From Haloterrigena turkmenica DSM 5511 (GTDB lineage: Archaea > Halobacteriota > Halobacteria > Halobacteriales > Natrialbaceae): a stretch of DNA of 64,000 nt. A program made the position numbers and the translations under genes. The DNA is taken from the NCBI RefSeq assembly GCF_000025325.1, contig NC_013743.1, positions 3,534,001 to 3,598,000 on the forward strand, read 5' to 3'. Under the pieces are notes generated by a model, which saw only the letters and a list, made by a program, of their open reading frames with translations, was not told the DNA's origin and did no database searches. Within the stretch, counting starts at the first letter, position 1, and every line of letters starts with the position of its first letter. Of the stretch, positions 25,880 through 34,861 are shown one piece after another.

Positions 25880-26875
25880 TCACTCGACAACCGTGTGCTC
25901 GAGCGTGCCGATCCCCTCGATCTCGAGTTCGACGGTCGACCCATTCTCGAGGAACGTCCCCAGTTCGAGCCCGCAGCCCTCGCCGACGGTGCCGCTGCCG
26001 ATGACGTCGCCCGGATGCAGCGTCTCGGACTGCGAGACGTGTTCGATGATGTCCGCGAAGGAGTGGTACATCTCGTCGACCGTCCCCTCCGACCAGACCT
26101 CGCCGTCGACGCGGGCGGTCATCGGCGACTCGAGGACGTCGATGTCGTCTGCGGGCACGACATAGGGGCCGAGACCGTTCGCGAAGTCCTTTCCCTTCGC
26201 CGGACCCAGTCGACCCTCCATCTCCTCGCCCTGGATGTCGCGGGCGCTGAAGTCGTTGAAGACGGTGTAGCCGGCGATGTGCTCCGCTGCACGTTCGGCG
26301 TCGATGTCCCGACCCCGCTTTCCGATCACGGCCGCGATCTCGAGTTCGTAGTCCATGATGGAGGAATACGCGGGCCACTGGATCGTCTCGCCGGGCGCGA
26401 CGACGCTGTCGGCGTTGCCCTTGTAGTAGACCGGCAACTCGTACCAGACGTCGGCGATCTCGCCGTCCATGCTGTTCTGCACGTGCTCCTCGATGGCCAT
26501 GAAGTCCCGCAGCGAGTTGGGACGAGGTAGGGGCGCGAGCAGGTCGTACTCGTCGGGTTCGTATCGGAGTTTCGCGCCGCCGGGTCCGCGTTCGGCGTCC
26601 GTCTCGGCGGCGTACTCGAGCGCTTCTCGTGCGTCTTCGATCGCACGATCGCCGCGCTCTACAAAGGCGATCATCTCCGGCGGGACGTGGGCGCGCGCGA
26701 GGTCGGCGGGCGCGGGTTCGCCCTCGGCCTCGAGGGCGGCGCCGTAGGCGGCGGTGAGATCGACCAGCGTCGCCGCTCGCGCAGGCGCGTCCTCATCCTC
26801 GGTCGCTTCGGCGACGGCCCCGATGCGCTCGACGGGACCGACGGGAGTCTCGACCTCGAAGGTCGCGAGTTTCAT
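25880..26875 (-). CDS. Fumarylacetoacetate hydrolase family protein
   Basis: The 331-residue protein has the FAH catalytic domain from about residue 110. It includes the metal-binding acidic residues near MAIEEHVQ and in YELEIAAVIGKRGRDI, plus NDFSARDIQ and the oxyanion-type GTVGEGCG. Members cleave carbon-carbon bonds or hydrate 2-oxo acids in aromatic breakdown. It follows the cyclase gene with a four-base overlap on the same strand. The pair likely works in one catabolic route, possibly tryptophan or another aromatic, but that is inference. Confidence 0.92.
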   Translation of the reverse strand: MKLATFEVETPVGPVERIGAVAEATEDEDAPARAATLVDLTAAYGAALEAEGEPAPADLARAHVPPEMIAFVERGDRAIEDAREALEYAAETDAERGPGGAKLRYEPDEYDLLAPLPRPNSLRDFMAIEEHVQNSMDGEIADVWYELPVYYKGNADSVVAPGETIQWPAYSSIMDYELEIAAVIGKRGRDIDAERAAEHIAGYTVFNDFSARDIQGEEMEGRLGPAKGKDFANGLGPYVVPADDIDVLESPMTARVDGEVWSEGTVDEMYHSFADIIEHVSQSETLHPGDVIGSGTVGEGCGLELGTFLENGSTVELEIEGIGTLEHTVVE

Positions 26876-27735
26876 GCCGTCTCACCTCCGCTCTCGGTGA
26901 CGTCGCTGTCGGCCTCGCGTTCGCCGTCCGCACCGTCTTCGACGAAGGCGACGGGCCGCACCCAGCCCGCGCTGCCGTTCTCGATCTTGATCGGGAAGGC
27001 GACGATCGGAACGTCTGTCTTCCGCGGGAGTTCGTCGAGGTTCGCCATCTTCTCGATCTGGCAGTACTCGACCTCGCGGCCGGCGAAGTGAGCGGGCCAC
27101 AGCTCCGACTCGTCGCCGGACTCGACGTACCGCCGACCCATCTCGGTGAACGGCTTGTCGAAGCCGTAGGCGTCGGTTCCGATCACCGTCACTCCCTGAT
27201 CGACGAGGAACTTCGTTCCCTCGGCGCTCATGCCGGGGAACTGCGTGAGATACTCGGGCGTGCCCCACAGCTCGTCGGCGCCGGTCTGGATCAGAACGAT
27301 CTCGCTCGGCGAGAGGTCGTGGTTCAGGTCGTCGAGGGCCGTCTCGAGATCGGCGACGTCGATCTCCTCGCCCGCGTCCTTCTCGCGGAAGTCGAGGACG
27401 ACCGCGTTCCCTCGACACCACTCCAGCGGGATCTCCTCGATCGTCTTCGCCGGTTCGCCGTCGACTTCCGGGCCGTAGTGCCACGGAGCGTCGAGGTGGG
27501 TGCCCGCATGCGGGATGACCTCGAGGTCCTCCCACGCGAGTCCCATCCCCGCCGGGAAATCCTCGGCGTCGACGTCGTGGCCCAGCTCCCGGAGGTTCTC
27601 GGCGAGCCGTTCGGCGCCGGCCTCGTGGTCGAAGGCGTCGATCGACGGCGGCATCGGTTCGCTCGGCGGCCCATCCTCGAGACCGATGCTCAGGTCGATC
27701 AGCGTGGCATCGTCGGATGTCAACAATCCGCTCAT
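26872..27735 (-). CDS. Cyclase family protein (kynurenine formamidase-like)
   Basis: The 287-residue metal hydrolase carries the motif H76-AGT-H80-L-D82-APW-H86, which binds divalent metal in the cyclase/formamidase family. IVLIQTGADELWG and VTVIGTDAYGFDK are further family marks. Members hydrolyse N-formylkynurenine or similar amides. ATG 27735 is chosen; the in-frame GTG at 27744 would add three residues. It is translationally coupled to the FAH gene (four-base overlap), supporting a shared pathway. Confidence 0.9.
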   Translation of the reverse strand: MSGLLTSDDATLIDLSIGLEDGPPSEPMPPSIDAFDHEAGAERLAENLRELGHDVDAEDFPAGMGLAWEDLEVIPHAGTHLDAPWHYGPEVDGEPAKTIEEIPLEWCRGNAVVLDFREKDAGEEIDVADLETALDDLNHDLSPSEIVLIQTGADELWGTPEYLTQFPGMSAEGTKFLVDQGVTVIGTDAYGFDKPFTEMGRRYVESGDESELWPAHFAGREVEYCQIEKMANLDELPRKTDVPIVAFPIKIENGSAGWVRPVAFVEDGADGEREADSDVTESGGETA

Positions 27736-27858
27736 AGTAGCCACGATTCCGACCTCCTATTTGAAAGTGACCCGGTAGCTAACGGTCACCGTCGTCGATC
27801 ACTGACCGTCGAGCGAATCTCGAGAAGCTATTTACCGCCCGCCGTGAACGTGCCCGAT

Positions 27859-28947
27859 ATGTACGATTTCGTCGTCGTCGGCGTCGGCCCGCCGGGGGCT
27901 CGGTTCGCCCGCCGGGCCGCCGAGGAGGGGTACGACGTGCTCGCCCTCGAGAAGGGGCAGATCGGCGAGCCGCTGGCCTGTTCCGGCCACGTGAGCACGG
28001 ACGTCTGGGAGTTCACGGGCGAGGGCGCTCGCGAGGAACTGTTCCAGAACGAAGTCTACGGCGCGCGGTTCCACGTCGGCGGACCGCGAAGCGAGGCCTA
28101 CCCCTTCTACAAGCAAGAGGTCGCCTCGAACGTCATCGACCGCGTGGGCCTGGACCGCCACCTCGCGGACCTCGCACGCGAGGCGGGCGCGGACGTCCGC
28201 GAGAAGCACACGGTCACCGAGCTCACGGAGCACCGCGACCGCGTGGAACTCGTCGCCAACGGCCCCGACGGCACCCTCGAGTTCGAGGCGAAGATGGTCG
28301 CCGGCTGCGACGGGCCGCGCTCCCGCGTCCGAGACGAACTCGGGCTGCCCGAACCCGAGGAGCTGCTCCACGGCGTCCTCGCCTTCTCCGACGAGGAGGA
28401 CCATCAGGACTTCGTCGACGTCCACCTCACCGCGCCGACGTTCTTCGCGTGGCGCATCCCGCGGGGCGAGGCCGGCGTCGAGTACGGACTCGCGGCGCCG
28501 CCGGGCGTTCAGGTGACCAAGCACTTCGAAGAGCTGATCGACGGCTACGAGATCGACGTCTCCCACCGCTGTTCGGGCGCGATTCCGATCGGACCGCCGG
28601 ACCGCGTCACGAGCCGTCGGGCGTTCCTGATCGGCGACGCGGCCGCCCAGACCAAGCCGTTCACCGGCGGCGGCATCCTCTATAGCATGACCAGTGCCGA
28701 CTACGCCGTCCGCGAGATCGACCCCGACCGGCCGACGACGCTCGCGGCCTACGAACGCGCCTGGCGCGAGGACCTAGAGCGCGAGCAGCGACTCGGTCAC
28801 TGGCTCCGCCGGGCCTACTCGCTCCCGGAACCCGTCCAACACGTCGGCCTCGGCGCGCTCTCCGGGGAGATCGGCGTCCACATGGACCGCCCGACGTCGC
28901 TCGTCTCGCCGTCGCACCTGCGGGCACTGCTCTCGCGGCTTCGGTGA
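27859..28947 (+). CDS. Geranylgeranyl reductase family flavoprotein
   Basis: This 362-residue FAD enzyme starts with the Rossmann GxGxxG (VVVGVGPPGARFARRA). It has PLACSGHVST, the substrate-side VGLDRHLADLAREAG, and the FAD motif LIGDAAAQTKPFTGGGI. The family saturates isoprenoid chains of archaeal lipids or quinones. Chromosomes often encode several paralogues, so this need not be the main lipid enzyme. It is divergent from the cyclase gene. ATG 27859 begins the Rossmann strand. Confidence 0.88.
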   Translation: MYDFVVVGVGPPGARFARRAAEEGYDVLALEKGQIGEPLACSGHVSTDVWEFTGEGAREELFQNEVYGARFHVGGPRSEAYPFYKQEVASNVIDRVGLDRHLADLAREAGADVREKHTVTELTEHRDRVELVANGPDGTLEFEAKMVAGCDGPRSRVRDELGLPEPEELLHGVLAFSDEEDHQDFVDVHLTAPTFFAWRIPRGEAGVEYGLAAPPGVQVTKHFEELIDGYEIDVSHRCSGAIPIGPPDRVTSRRAFLIGDAAAQTKPFTGGGILYSMTSADYAVREIDPDRPTTLAAYERAWREDLEREQRLGHWLRRAYSLPEPVQHVGLGALSGEIGVHMDRPTSLVSPSHLRALLSRLR

Positions 28948-29011
28948 GTCGCGGGCTCCGTCCACGTTGTGGTTTTCAGTTCTCTCGTGTCCCTCGAGAC
29001 GATACGAACAG

Positions 29012-29373
29012 CGTGCGGCGGCGCGCGCTGTAGACGGTCCGAGCGAAGGCGAGGAGCGTCAACGACATCGTGCGAGGTCTTCACGAGTAGTGCGAGACCG
29101 GCGGTCTCGCATACCATGCGAACGGGCCGTACGAGGCGGTTTCACCGCCTCAAATTCGCGGCGCTGCACGCCGCGCATGGCCCGTGAGCAGACGTAGCGA
29201 GTGACGGCTCGGAAGACGCGAAGCGTCTTCCGGTGGATGAGCGAACGAGCCTGCGAGTGACCGTTAGCGCGGAACCGACGGTCCCGCGAACCGTGCGAAC
29301 GGATGCTTCGCATCCGTGAGCAGAAATCGGTTGGGGAGGACGAGACGATTCCCTGTTGCCAGGAGTAGCAGAA
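29012..29373 (-). repeat. Hairpin-bearing dispersed repeat, long form, copy B1
   Basis: Read on the minus strand, this copy starts with the conserved TTCTGCTACTCCTGGCAACA end (29373 downward) and ends at the GCGCGCGCC end (29012-29031). Hairpins lie at 29299-29317, 29268-29288 (one mismatch), 29211-29231 and 29091-29111. A nested unit follows: CGGGCC/GGCCCG outer arms (about 29123-29128 and 29179-29184) enclose two further hairpins at 29133-29151 and 29157-29175. Two of its hairpins match copy A's in sequence but in the opposite order. Confidence 0.8.
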
Positions 29374-29444
29374 CACTTCTCGAGTCCATTCAAGACACAC
29401 CGCAGCCGAGTACCACATTCGAAGGAGTGTGACTGAAGATACGC
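29374..29444. other. Spacer between head-to-head repeats
   Basis: This 71-base spacer joins the CTGCTACC-type ends of copies B1 and B2, which face each other. I see no gene or clear signal in it. Confidence 0.4.
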
Positions 29445-29580
29445 GTTCTGCTACCGTGGCGACGGGGATTTCCACACCCTCCCCAACCGATTCGCTCCCT
29501 TCGGTCGCTCATCCCTCGCACGATGGCATCGATCGGCCCTCACTGTCGTTCGGACACGATCGACAGCGCGCGCCGGGTGG
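29445..29580 (+). repeat. Dispersed repeat, short form, copy B2
   Basis: It begins GTTCTGCTACCGTGGCGACG and runs through CCTCCCCAACCGATTCGC and CTCATCCCTCGCACGATGG to CGACAGCGCGCGCC. It lacks the hairpin cassette of copies A and B1 and closely matches copy D in length and organisation. It ends about 136 bases before the MATE gene. The remaining 29581-29716 shows no gene. Confidence 0.75.
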
Positions 29581-29716
29581 TCGTTCCACGAGTTGTAGAC
29601 CGCGTCACTGAGCGAGTCCGATCGACTGGATCGGAGTTCCGTGAGAGCGGAACCGCTAACCGGATCGAGAGTCGCAGCCGATAGACCGAAGGCGTCCCTC
29701 CGGCTACGCCCAGTAG

Positions 29717-31144
29717 ATGACGGGCCGGGAGACCGACGCGATCGAGTACGTCACAAGCGCACTCGAGCGCCTCGGAATTATCGACGCCGAGCGGTTCCGG
29801 CCGACCGTCGACCTCGCGTGGCCTCGGATCGTCACTGGCTTCGCGATCATGTCCAAGCAGACGGCGGACCTCGCGATGGTCGGCATCGCGGTCGGCACGG
29901 CCGGCACCGCGGGGCTGGCGTACGCGCTCGCCTTCTGGGAGATCGTCACGATGCTCGGCCTCGGACTCGCGGGCGGCACCATCAGCCTCGTCTCGCAGAA
30001 CTACGGCGGCGAGGAGACCGGCCGCGCCTCGCTGGTGGTCACCCAGAGCGTCCTGTTGGCCGTCGGGATCGCGCTCCCGCTCGCGGCCGCGTTTCTGCTC
30101 TTTGCCGACCCGCTGATCGGGCTGTTCGACGCCGAGCCGGAATCGATCGCACACGGCGCGACCTACCTGACCTTCGTCGCGCCGGCGGTCCTGTTCGAAC
30201 TGCTCAACCTGATCGCCAGTCGCACCTACACCGGCGTCGGCGACACGTTCACGGAGATGGTCGCCCGCGCGGGCGGCGCCGCGCTCAATATCCTCATCAG
30301 CGGCCTGCTCATCTTCGGGTTCGGTCTGGGCGTCGCCGGCGCGGCGATCGGCACCACGCTCTCGACGGGGTTCGTGACGGTCGTCCTCGCGTGGGGAATG
30401 GTCGGCCGATCCTACGGCGTCCTCGGGATGGAGTCCAGCCCGGTTCCGCTCGCGCGATCGGGACCGTGGCTCGAGCCGACGCTGCTGGCCCAGATCGTCG
30501 AGATCTCCGCGCCGGAGATCGGCCGCCGGCTCGCCCAGGGGATCGTCGTCTTCCCGCTGCTGTGGGTGGCCGGCTCCTTCGGACCGGTAGTCGTCACCGC
30601 CCTCGAGGTCGGCCGGCGGGTGCGCGCGCTGATCAACAGCGTCAACTGGGGGCTCTCGCTGGCCGCGAGTTCGCTGGTCGGCCAGCGACTCGGCGCGAAC
30701 GACGAGGACGGGGCCGACGCCTACGGCACGGGGATCATCCGGCTCTCGGCGCTCTGTTACGCGGCGATCGCCGTTCTGGTCGTCGTCTTCGCGGAGCCGA
30801 TCGCGAGCCTGTTCGTGGGACCGGACGGACGCGCGCTCGCGGGCGCGTTCGTCGCCGTCGGCGCCGTCAGTTCGATCGGCTTCAGCATCGACGGCGCCGC
30901 CTCCGGCGCGCTGCTTGGCGCCGGTGACACCCGGTGGCCGTTCGTCGCCTCGCTGGTCGGCCGCTACGGCTTCGCCCTGCCGGCGGCCGCGCTGGGGCTG
31001 GTGACCGCGCTGGACATCACGGGCCTCTATCTCGCCTTGCTGCTCGAGACCGCCGTCCCCGGCGGGATCAACTACTGGCTGTTCCACAGCGGCCGCTGGA
31101 AGGTCGTGAGTCGGCGGTACCGACCGTCGTCCGAAGCGAGCTGA
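29717..31144 (+). CDS. MATE family multidrug/toxin efflux transporter
   Basis: The 475-residue protein has twelve predicted membrane segments in two MatE halves. The halves begin near SKQTADLAMVGIAVGTAG (about 45) and near GRRLAQGIVVFPLLW (about 270). MATE carriers export cationic drugs or metabolites with sodium or protons, and a sodium-driven one suits a halophile. The substrate is unknown. It starts at ATG 29717, with a lone-gene context after a repeat cluster. Confidence 0.92.
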   Translation: MTGRETDAIEYVTSALERLGIIDAERFRPTVDLAWPRIVTGFAIMSKQTADLAMVGIAVGTAGTAGLAYALAFWEIVTMLGLGLAGGTISLVSQNYGGEETGRASLVVTQSVLLAVGIALPLAAAFLLFADPLIGLFDAEPESIAHGATYLTFVAPAVLFELLNLIASRTYTGVGDTFTEMVARAGGAALNILISGLLIFGFGLGVAGAAIGTTLSTGFVTVVLAWGMVGRSYGVLGMESSPVPLARSGPWLEPTLLAQIVEISAPEIGRRLAQGIVVFPLLWVAGSFGPVVVTALEVGRRVRALINSVNWGLSLAASSLVGQRLGANDEDGADAYGTGIIRLSALCYAAIAVLVVVFAEPIASLFVGPDGRALAGAFVAVGAVSSIGFSIDGAASGALLGAGDTRWPFVASLVGRYGFALPAAALGLVTALDITGLYLALLLETAVPGGINYWLFHSGRWKVVSRRYRPSSEAS

Positions 31145-31195
31145 CGCCGATGACAGTGCCGATGCAGTCGAGGACTGTCGCGGAAAACGCAGCCG

Positions 31196-32629
31196 TCAGT
31201 CGGCCGCGGTTCGCGGCGCGACGGTCCCGGTCGTTCCGAACAGGTTCGTCGGATCGTACTCGGTCTTGAGGTCGACCAGCCGCTCGTAGTTGTCCCCGAA
31301 GCGCCGTTCGACGGGATCCTCGTTCAGACCTGGGAAGTTTCCGTATCGGCCGGACGCGACCGGCAGCCGCTCGACCTCGGCGAAGGCGGCCCGCGCCCAG
31401 TCGACGTTCGCGTCGTCCCCGGACGGGTCCTCCCAGTTCGCTTCGATGGTGAGCATGTACGGCTTGTCGCGGTGTCGGAACGCGGTCGCGTCCGGCGGCA
31501 CCTCGCCGACCGCGCCGTCGAGGTGCCAGAGGTCGATCGTCGAGAGCGCCGACGGCGTCGACTCGTTGTACCGGAGCATGACGTCGACGACCTCGTCGGT
31601 CACGTCGGTGAGGTAGATCGACTTCCAGTAGTACCGGAGGCCGTCGGGATAGTCCTCGTCGAGCATCGACTGCAGGGCGACGTACGGCATCGTGCCGCTG
31701 AGATCGGCGATGGGCGTCGCGCTCTCCCGGAGCGCCCCGAAGACCTCGTCGGCGTCCTCGAGGTCGCCGCGGTAGGAGCCGAGCATGGCGACCGCGGGCT
31801 CGCCCCACGTCTCCTCGGGGAACTCCTCGAGGGCGGGCACGTGCGCGGCGAAGGCGAGCACGCCCGCCTCGCGGGGTGCGTCGGCGGTCCACTCGAGGTA
31901 GCGATCCATCACGGCGGCCGCGTCGTCGGCGTGGAACCAGACGAAGAAGGCGTACACCTCGGGACCAACCTCGTGGAGCTCGAACTCGAAGGACGTGACG
32001 ACGCCGAGAGCGCCACCGCCGCCGCGGAGACCCCAGAACAGATCCGCGTTCCGTTCGGCGCTGGCGGTGCGAACCTGCCCGTCCGCGGTCACGACGTCGA
32101 CGCTACGGAGGTTGTCCAGTGCCAGCCCGTACTGCCGGCTCAGGTGGCCGTAGCCGCCGTTGAGCGTCAGCCCGGCGACGCCCGTCTGCGAGACGGCGCC
32201 GAGCGCCGTCGCGAGGCCGAACAGTTGCGTCTCGCGGTCGACGTCCCCGAGCGTCGCGCCGCCCTCGACGCGGACCGTCCGCTCCTCGGAATCGACGCGG
32301 ACGGCGTTCATCGGCGTCAGGTCGACGACGAGGCCGCCGTCGCAGACAGCCGTTCCGGCGACGTTGTGGCCGCCGCCCCGAACCGCGAGCGGGAGCCCCT
32401 GCTCGCGGGCGAACGTCACGGCCGCAACGACATCGGCGACGCCGGTACAGCGGGCGACGATCGCCGGATACCGGTCGATCATCCCGTTCCAGACCTGCCG
32501 TTCCCGTCCGTACTCCGGGTCCGCCGGAAGGACGACGTCGCCGGCGAACTCGGCGTCGAACGATCGAACCGCACCGCCCGGGACGTTTGCGAGCGCTTCC
32601 TCACCGGGTGTTTTGTGCACTGTTCCCAT
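31196..32629 (-). CDS. FAD-binding oxidoreductase, berberine-bridge-like
   Basis: The 477-residue enzyme has a PCMH-type FAD domain with RGGGHNVAG, whose His is the usual covalent FAD site, then GVAGLTLNGGYGHLSRQYG and the C-terminal BBE segment. The second covalent Cys of bicovalent members is absent. The terminal segment reads NLFGTTGTVAP where relatives have NLFxxNQNIxP, so the FAD-end contacts differ. The substrate is probably a sugar or aromatic alcohol. It is a close paralogue of the divergent gene at 32851. Confidence 0.9.
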   Translation of the reverse strand: MGTVHKTPGEEALANVPGGAVRSFDAEFAGDVVLPADPEYGRERQVWNGMIDRYPAIVARCTGVADVVAAVTFAREQGLPLAVRGGGHNVAGTAVCDGGLVVDLTPMNAVRVDSEERTVRVEGGATLGDVDRETQLFGLATALGAVSQTGVAGLTLNGGYGHLSRQYGLALDNLRSVDVVTADGQVRTASAERNADLFWGLRGGGGALGVVTSFEFELHEVGPEVYAFFVWFHADDAAAVMDRYLEWTADAPREAGVLAFAAHVPALEEFPEETWGEPAVAMLGSYRGDLEDADEVFGALRESATPIADLSGTMPYVALQSMLDEDYPDGLRYYWKSIYLTDVTDEVVDVMLRYNESTPSALSTIDLWHLDGAVGEVPPDATAFRHRDKPYMLTIEANWEDPSGDDANVDWARAAFAEVERLPVASGRYGNFPGLNEDPVERRFGDNYERLVDLKTEYDPTNLFGTTGTVAPRTAAD

Positions 32630-32850
32630 GGTACACGATACGCCGTCTGCGACGATAAGCTAGTTTGGCCGTTTACACGACGGTCAACCGCCCGGATATG
32701 ACGGTCGGGCGCCGTCCGAAACTGCGGAGCCAACGCTCGGATCACGGCCGTCCGACGCGCTTCTCGAGACTGTTCCCGTGGGGATCATATCTTAATTATT
32801 AATTATGTGCATCTATATCGCCGCCGGTGACCTATGGGTACTGAGGGACG
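32630..32850. promoter_or_regulatory. Shared intergenic region of divergent FAD oxidoreductase genes
   Basis: This 221-base region serves two head-to-head paralogues. Near 32788-32806 it has an AT-only-like stretch (TCTTAATTATTAATTATG), and TCTATATCG at about 32811-32819 could be the TATA box of the rightward gene. No ORF is convincing. Confidence 0.5.
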
Positions 32851-34248
32851 ATGGCAGTAACGACCACACCCGTAGACGACGGTGCAATAGACGGATTCGG
32901 CGAGGGGCTTCGCGGCGACCTGCTCCGACCGGAGGATCCGAACTACGACGACGCCAGAGCGATCTGGAACGGCATGATCGACCGGTATCCGACGGCCATC
33001 GTCCGCGCGATGGGCGTGTCGGACGTGATCGCGACGGTGGACTTCGCCCGCGAACACGACGTGCTGCTGGCGATCCGCGGTGGCGGCCACAACATCGCCG
33101 GCAACGCGGTCTGCGACGACGGTCTGCTGCTCGACCTCTCGCGGCTGCGATCGGTTCGCGTCGACCCCGAACGGAAGACGGCTCGAGTCGAGCCCGGTGC
33201 GACGCTCGCCGATTTCGACCACGAGGCGCAGGCGTTCGGACTCGCGACCCCTCTGGGAATCAACTCGACGACCGGCGTGGCCGGGCTGACGCTCGGCGGT
33301 GGATTCGGCTGGCTCACCCGGAGGTACGGCATGACCGTGGATAACCTGCGATCGGTCGACGTCGTCACGGCGGACGGCGAACTCCGTCACGCCAGCGAAA
33401 CGGAGAACCCGGATCTCTTCTGGGGAATTCGCGGCGGCGGCGGCAACTTCGGCGTCGTCACGTCCTTCGAGTTCGAGCTCCACGAAGTCGGTCCGGAGGT
33501 GCTCACCGGAATGGTCGTCTACCGCGGCGAGGACGCCCCGGACGTCCTCCGACACGTGCGTGACTTCAACGAGGACGCGCCGGACGAATCGACCGTCTGG
33601 GTCGTCCTCCGCAAGGCGCCGCCGCTCCCGTTTCTGCCGGAGCACATCCACGGCGAGGACGTGATCGTGGTGGTGCCGTTCTATGCCGGCGACATCACCG
33701 AGGGCGAAGCGGTGCTGGCCCCGATTCGGGAGTACGGTGACCCGGTCGCCGACGTCGTCGGCCCACACCGATACGCCGAGTTCCAACAGGCGTTCGACCC
33801 GCTGCTCACCGAAGGGGCCCGAAACTACTGGAAGTCACACAACTTCAGTACGATTCCGGACGAGGCGATCGATACCGTCGTCGAGTACGCGCGGAACCTG
33901 CCGACGGCCCAATCCGAAATCTTCTTTGGACAGATCGGCGGCGCGATGGGGCGGGTTCCAGCGGACGCGACGGCCTTCCCCCACCGCGACGCGGAGTACG
34001 GGATGAACGTCCACACGCGCTGGGAGGACCCCGCGATGGACGACCAGTGTATCGCTTGGTCCAGAGAGTTCTTCGACGCCATGGCGCCGTACGCGACCGG
34101 CGGCGTCTACGTGAACTTCATCAGCGAGCGCGAAGGCGAGGAGAACCTCGGCTACGGTGAGAACTACGACCGACTGGTCGACGTGAAGACGGCGTACGAT
34201 CCGGAGAACCTGTTCCGGATGAACCAGAACGTCGAACCGGCCGTCTAA
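32851..34248 (+). CDS. FAD-binding oxidoreductase, berberine-bridge-like
   Basis: The 465-residue protein shares with the divergent neighbour the IWNGMIDRYP segment, RGGGHNIAG (covalent-FAD His), GVAGLTLGGGFGWLTRRYG and FEFELHEVGPEV. Its C-terminus, NLFRMNQNVEP, keeps the family's NQN element. The two proteins agree over most of the N-terminal half but diverge in the substrate domain, so they may take different substrates. ATG is at 32851 in a good leader context. Confidence 0.92.
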   Translation: MAVTTTPVDDGAIDGFGEGLRGDLLRPEDPNYDDARAIWNGMIDRYPTAIVRAMGVSDVIATVDFAREHDVLLAIRGGGHNIAGNAVCDDGLLLDLSRLRSVRVDPERKTARVEPGATLADFDHEAQAFGLATPLGINSTTGVAGLTLGGGFGWLTRRYGMTVDNLRSVDVVTADGELRHASETENPDLFWGIRGGGGNFGVVTSFEFELHEVGPEVLTGMVVYRGEDAPDVLRHVRDFNEDAPDESTVWVVLRKAPPLPFLPEHIHGEDVIVVVPFYAGDITEGEAVLAPIREYGDPVADVVGPHRYAEFQQAFDPLLTEGARNYWKSHNFSTIPDEAIDTVVEYARNLPTAQSEIFFGQIGGAMGRVPADATAFPHRDAEYGMNVHTRWEDPAMDDQCIAWSREFFDAMAPYATGGVYVNFISEREGEENLGYGENYDRLVDVKTAYDPENLFRMNQNVEPAV

Positions 34249-34300
34249 CGGACTCGACGGCCGCAGTTCCGGATCGCCGCCGGGTCGGTGAGAAGCGGCG

Positions 34301-34552
34301 TTACTCGAGGACGGGCAGTCCGTTCGCTTCGAGGTAGGTGAACAGGCGCGTAAGCGCGAGTCCGACGGCGACGATCCCGACGGTTACGATTGCGACTGTG
34401 ACGACGTCCTCGGGGACGCCGATCGACGCGGTCAGCAGCGACGCCGCGAACGCGAGGGCGAGGACGGTCGTCAGTGCCGAGAGCGTCTCGCAACTCAGCG
34501 TCGTCCACGTCGACCGCTGGACGTATCGATTCTGGACGGCGTTACGTTCCAT
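34301..34552 (-). CDS. Small two-helix membrane protein
   Basis: This 83-residue protein has two hydrophobic segments (about 27-45 and 52-70: ALTTVLALAFAASLL and VTVAIVTVGIVAVGLAL) and a hydrophilic N-terminus. I do not recognise a family. It is divergent from the Gly-rich small membrane ORF at 34666 and separated by about 110 bases with AT-rich start regions. Confidence 0.6.
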   Translation of the reverse strand: MERNAVQNRYVQRSTWTTLSCETLSALTTVLALAFAASLLTASIGVPEDVVTVAIVTVGIVAVGLALTRLFTYLEANGLPVLE

Positions 34553-34665
34553 GGTAAATTGTTAGAACTCCATCACCATAAGTCCTCACCACCTACCTCT
34601 CGCTCCGGATCTCTGGAAAGTAGTAGAAAACTTACATCTATTATCCCCCGACACCGTCGTGGGGT

Positions 34666-34860
34666 ATGGACGAGCCAGTAGCGTCGACGGACGGGGGAAG
34701 CGACGACGGGTTCGACGGCGACGAACTCGGAGTCGGAATCGCGATCGGGCTGTCGATCGGTGTCGCTATCGGCGTCGCGACCGACGATCTCGGACTCTGG
34801 ATTCCGGTCGGCGTCGCGCTCGGCGTTGCGCTGGGGGCGGGATTGGGCGGACGCGAGTGA
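34666..34860 (+). CDS. Small glycine-rich membrane protein
   Basis: The 64-residue product has an acidic start and then repeated Gly-rich helices (GVGIAIGLSIGVAIGVA and VGVALGVALGAGLG) like glycine-zipper membrane proteins. I recognise no named family. It ends one base before the stop of the convergent DUF389 gene, leaving no room for a terminator between them. TTACATCTATTATC lies upstream. Confidence 0.6.
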   Translation: MDEPVASTDGGSDDGFDGDELGVGIAIGLSIGVAIGVATDDLGLWIPVGVALGVALGAGLGGRE

Positions 34861-34861
34861 G

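Noticed and set aside
29540-31087. Long minus-strand frame opposite the MATE gene
   Set aside because: Charged, low-complexity translation; the MATE reading frame has twelve proper membrane segments.
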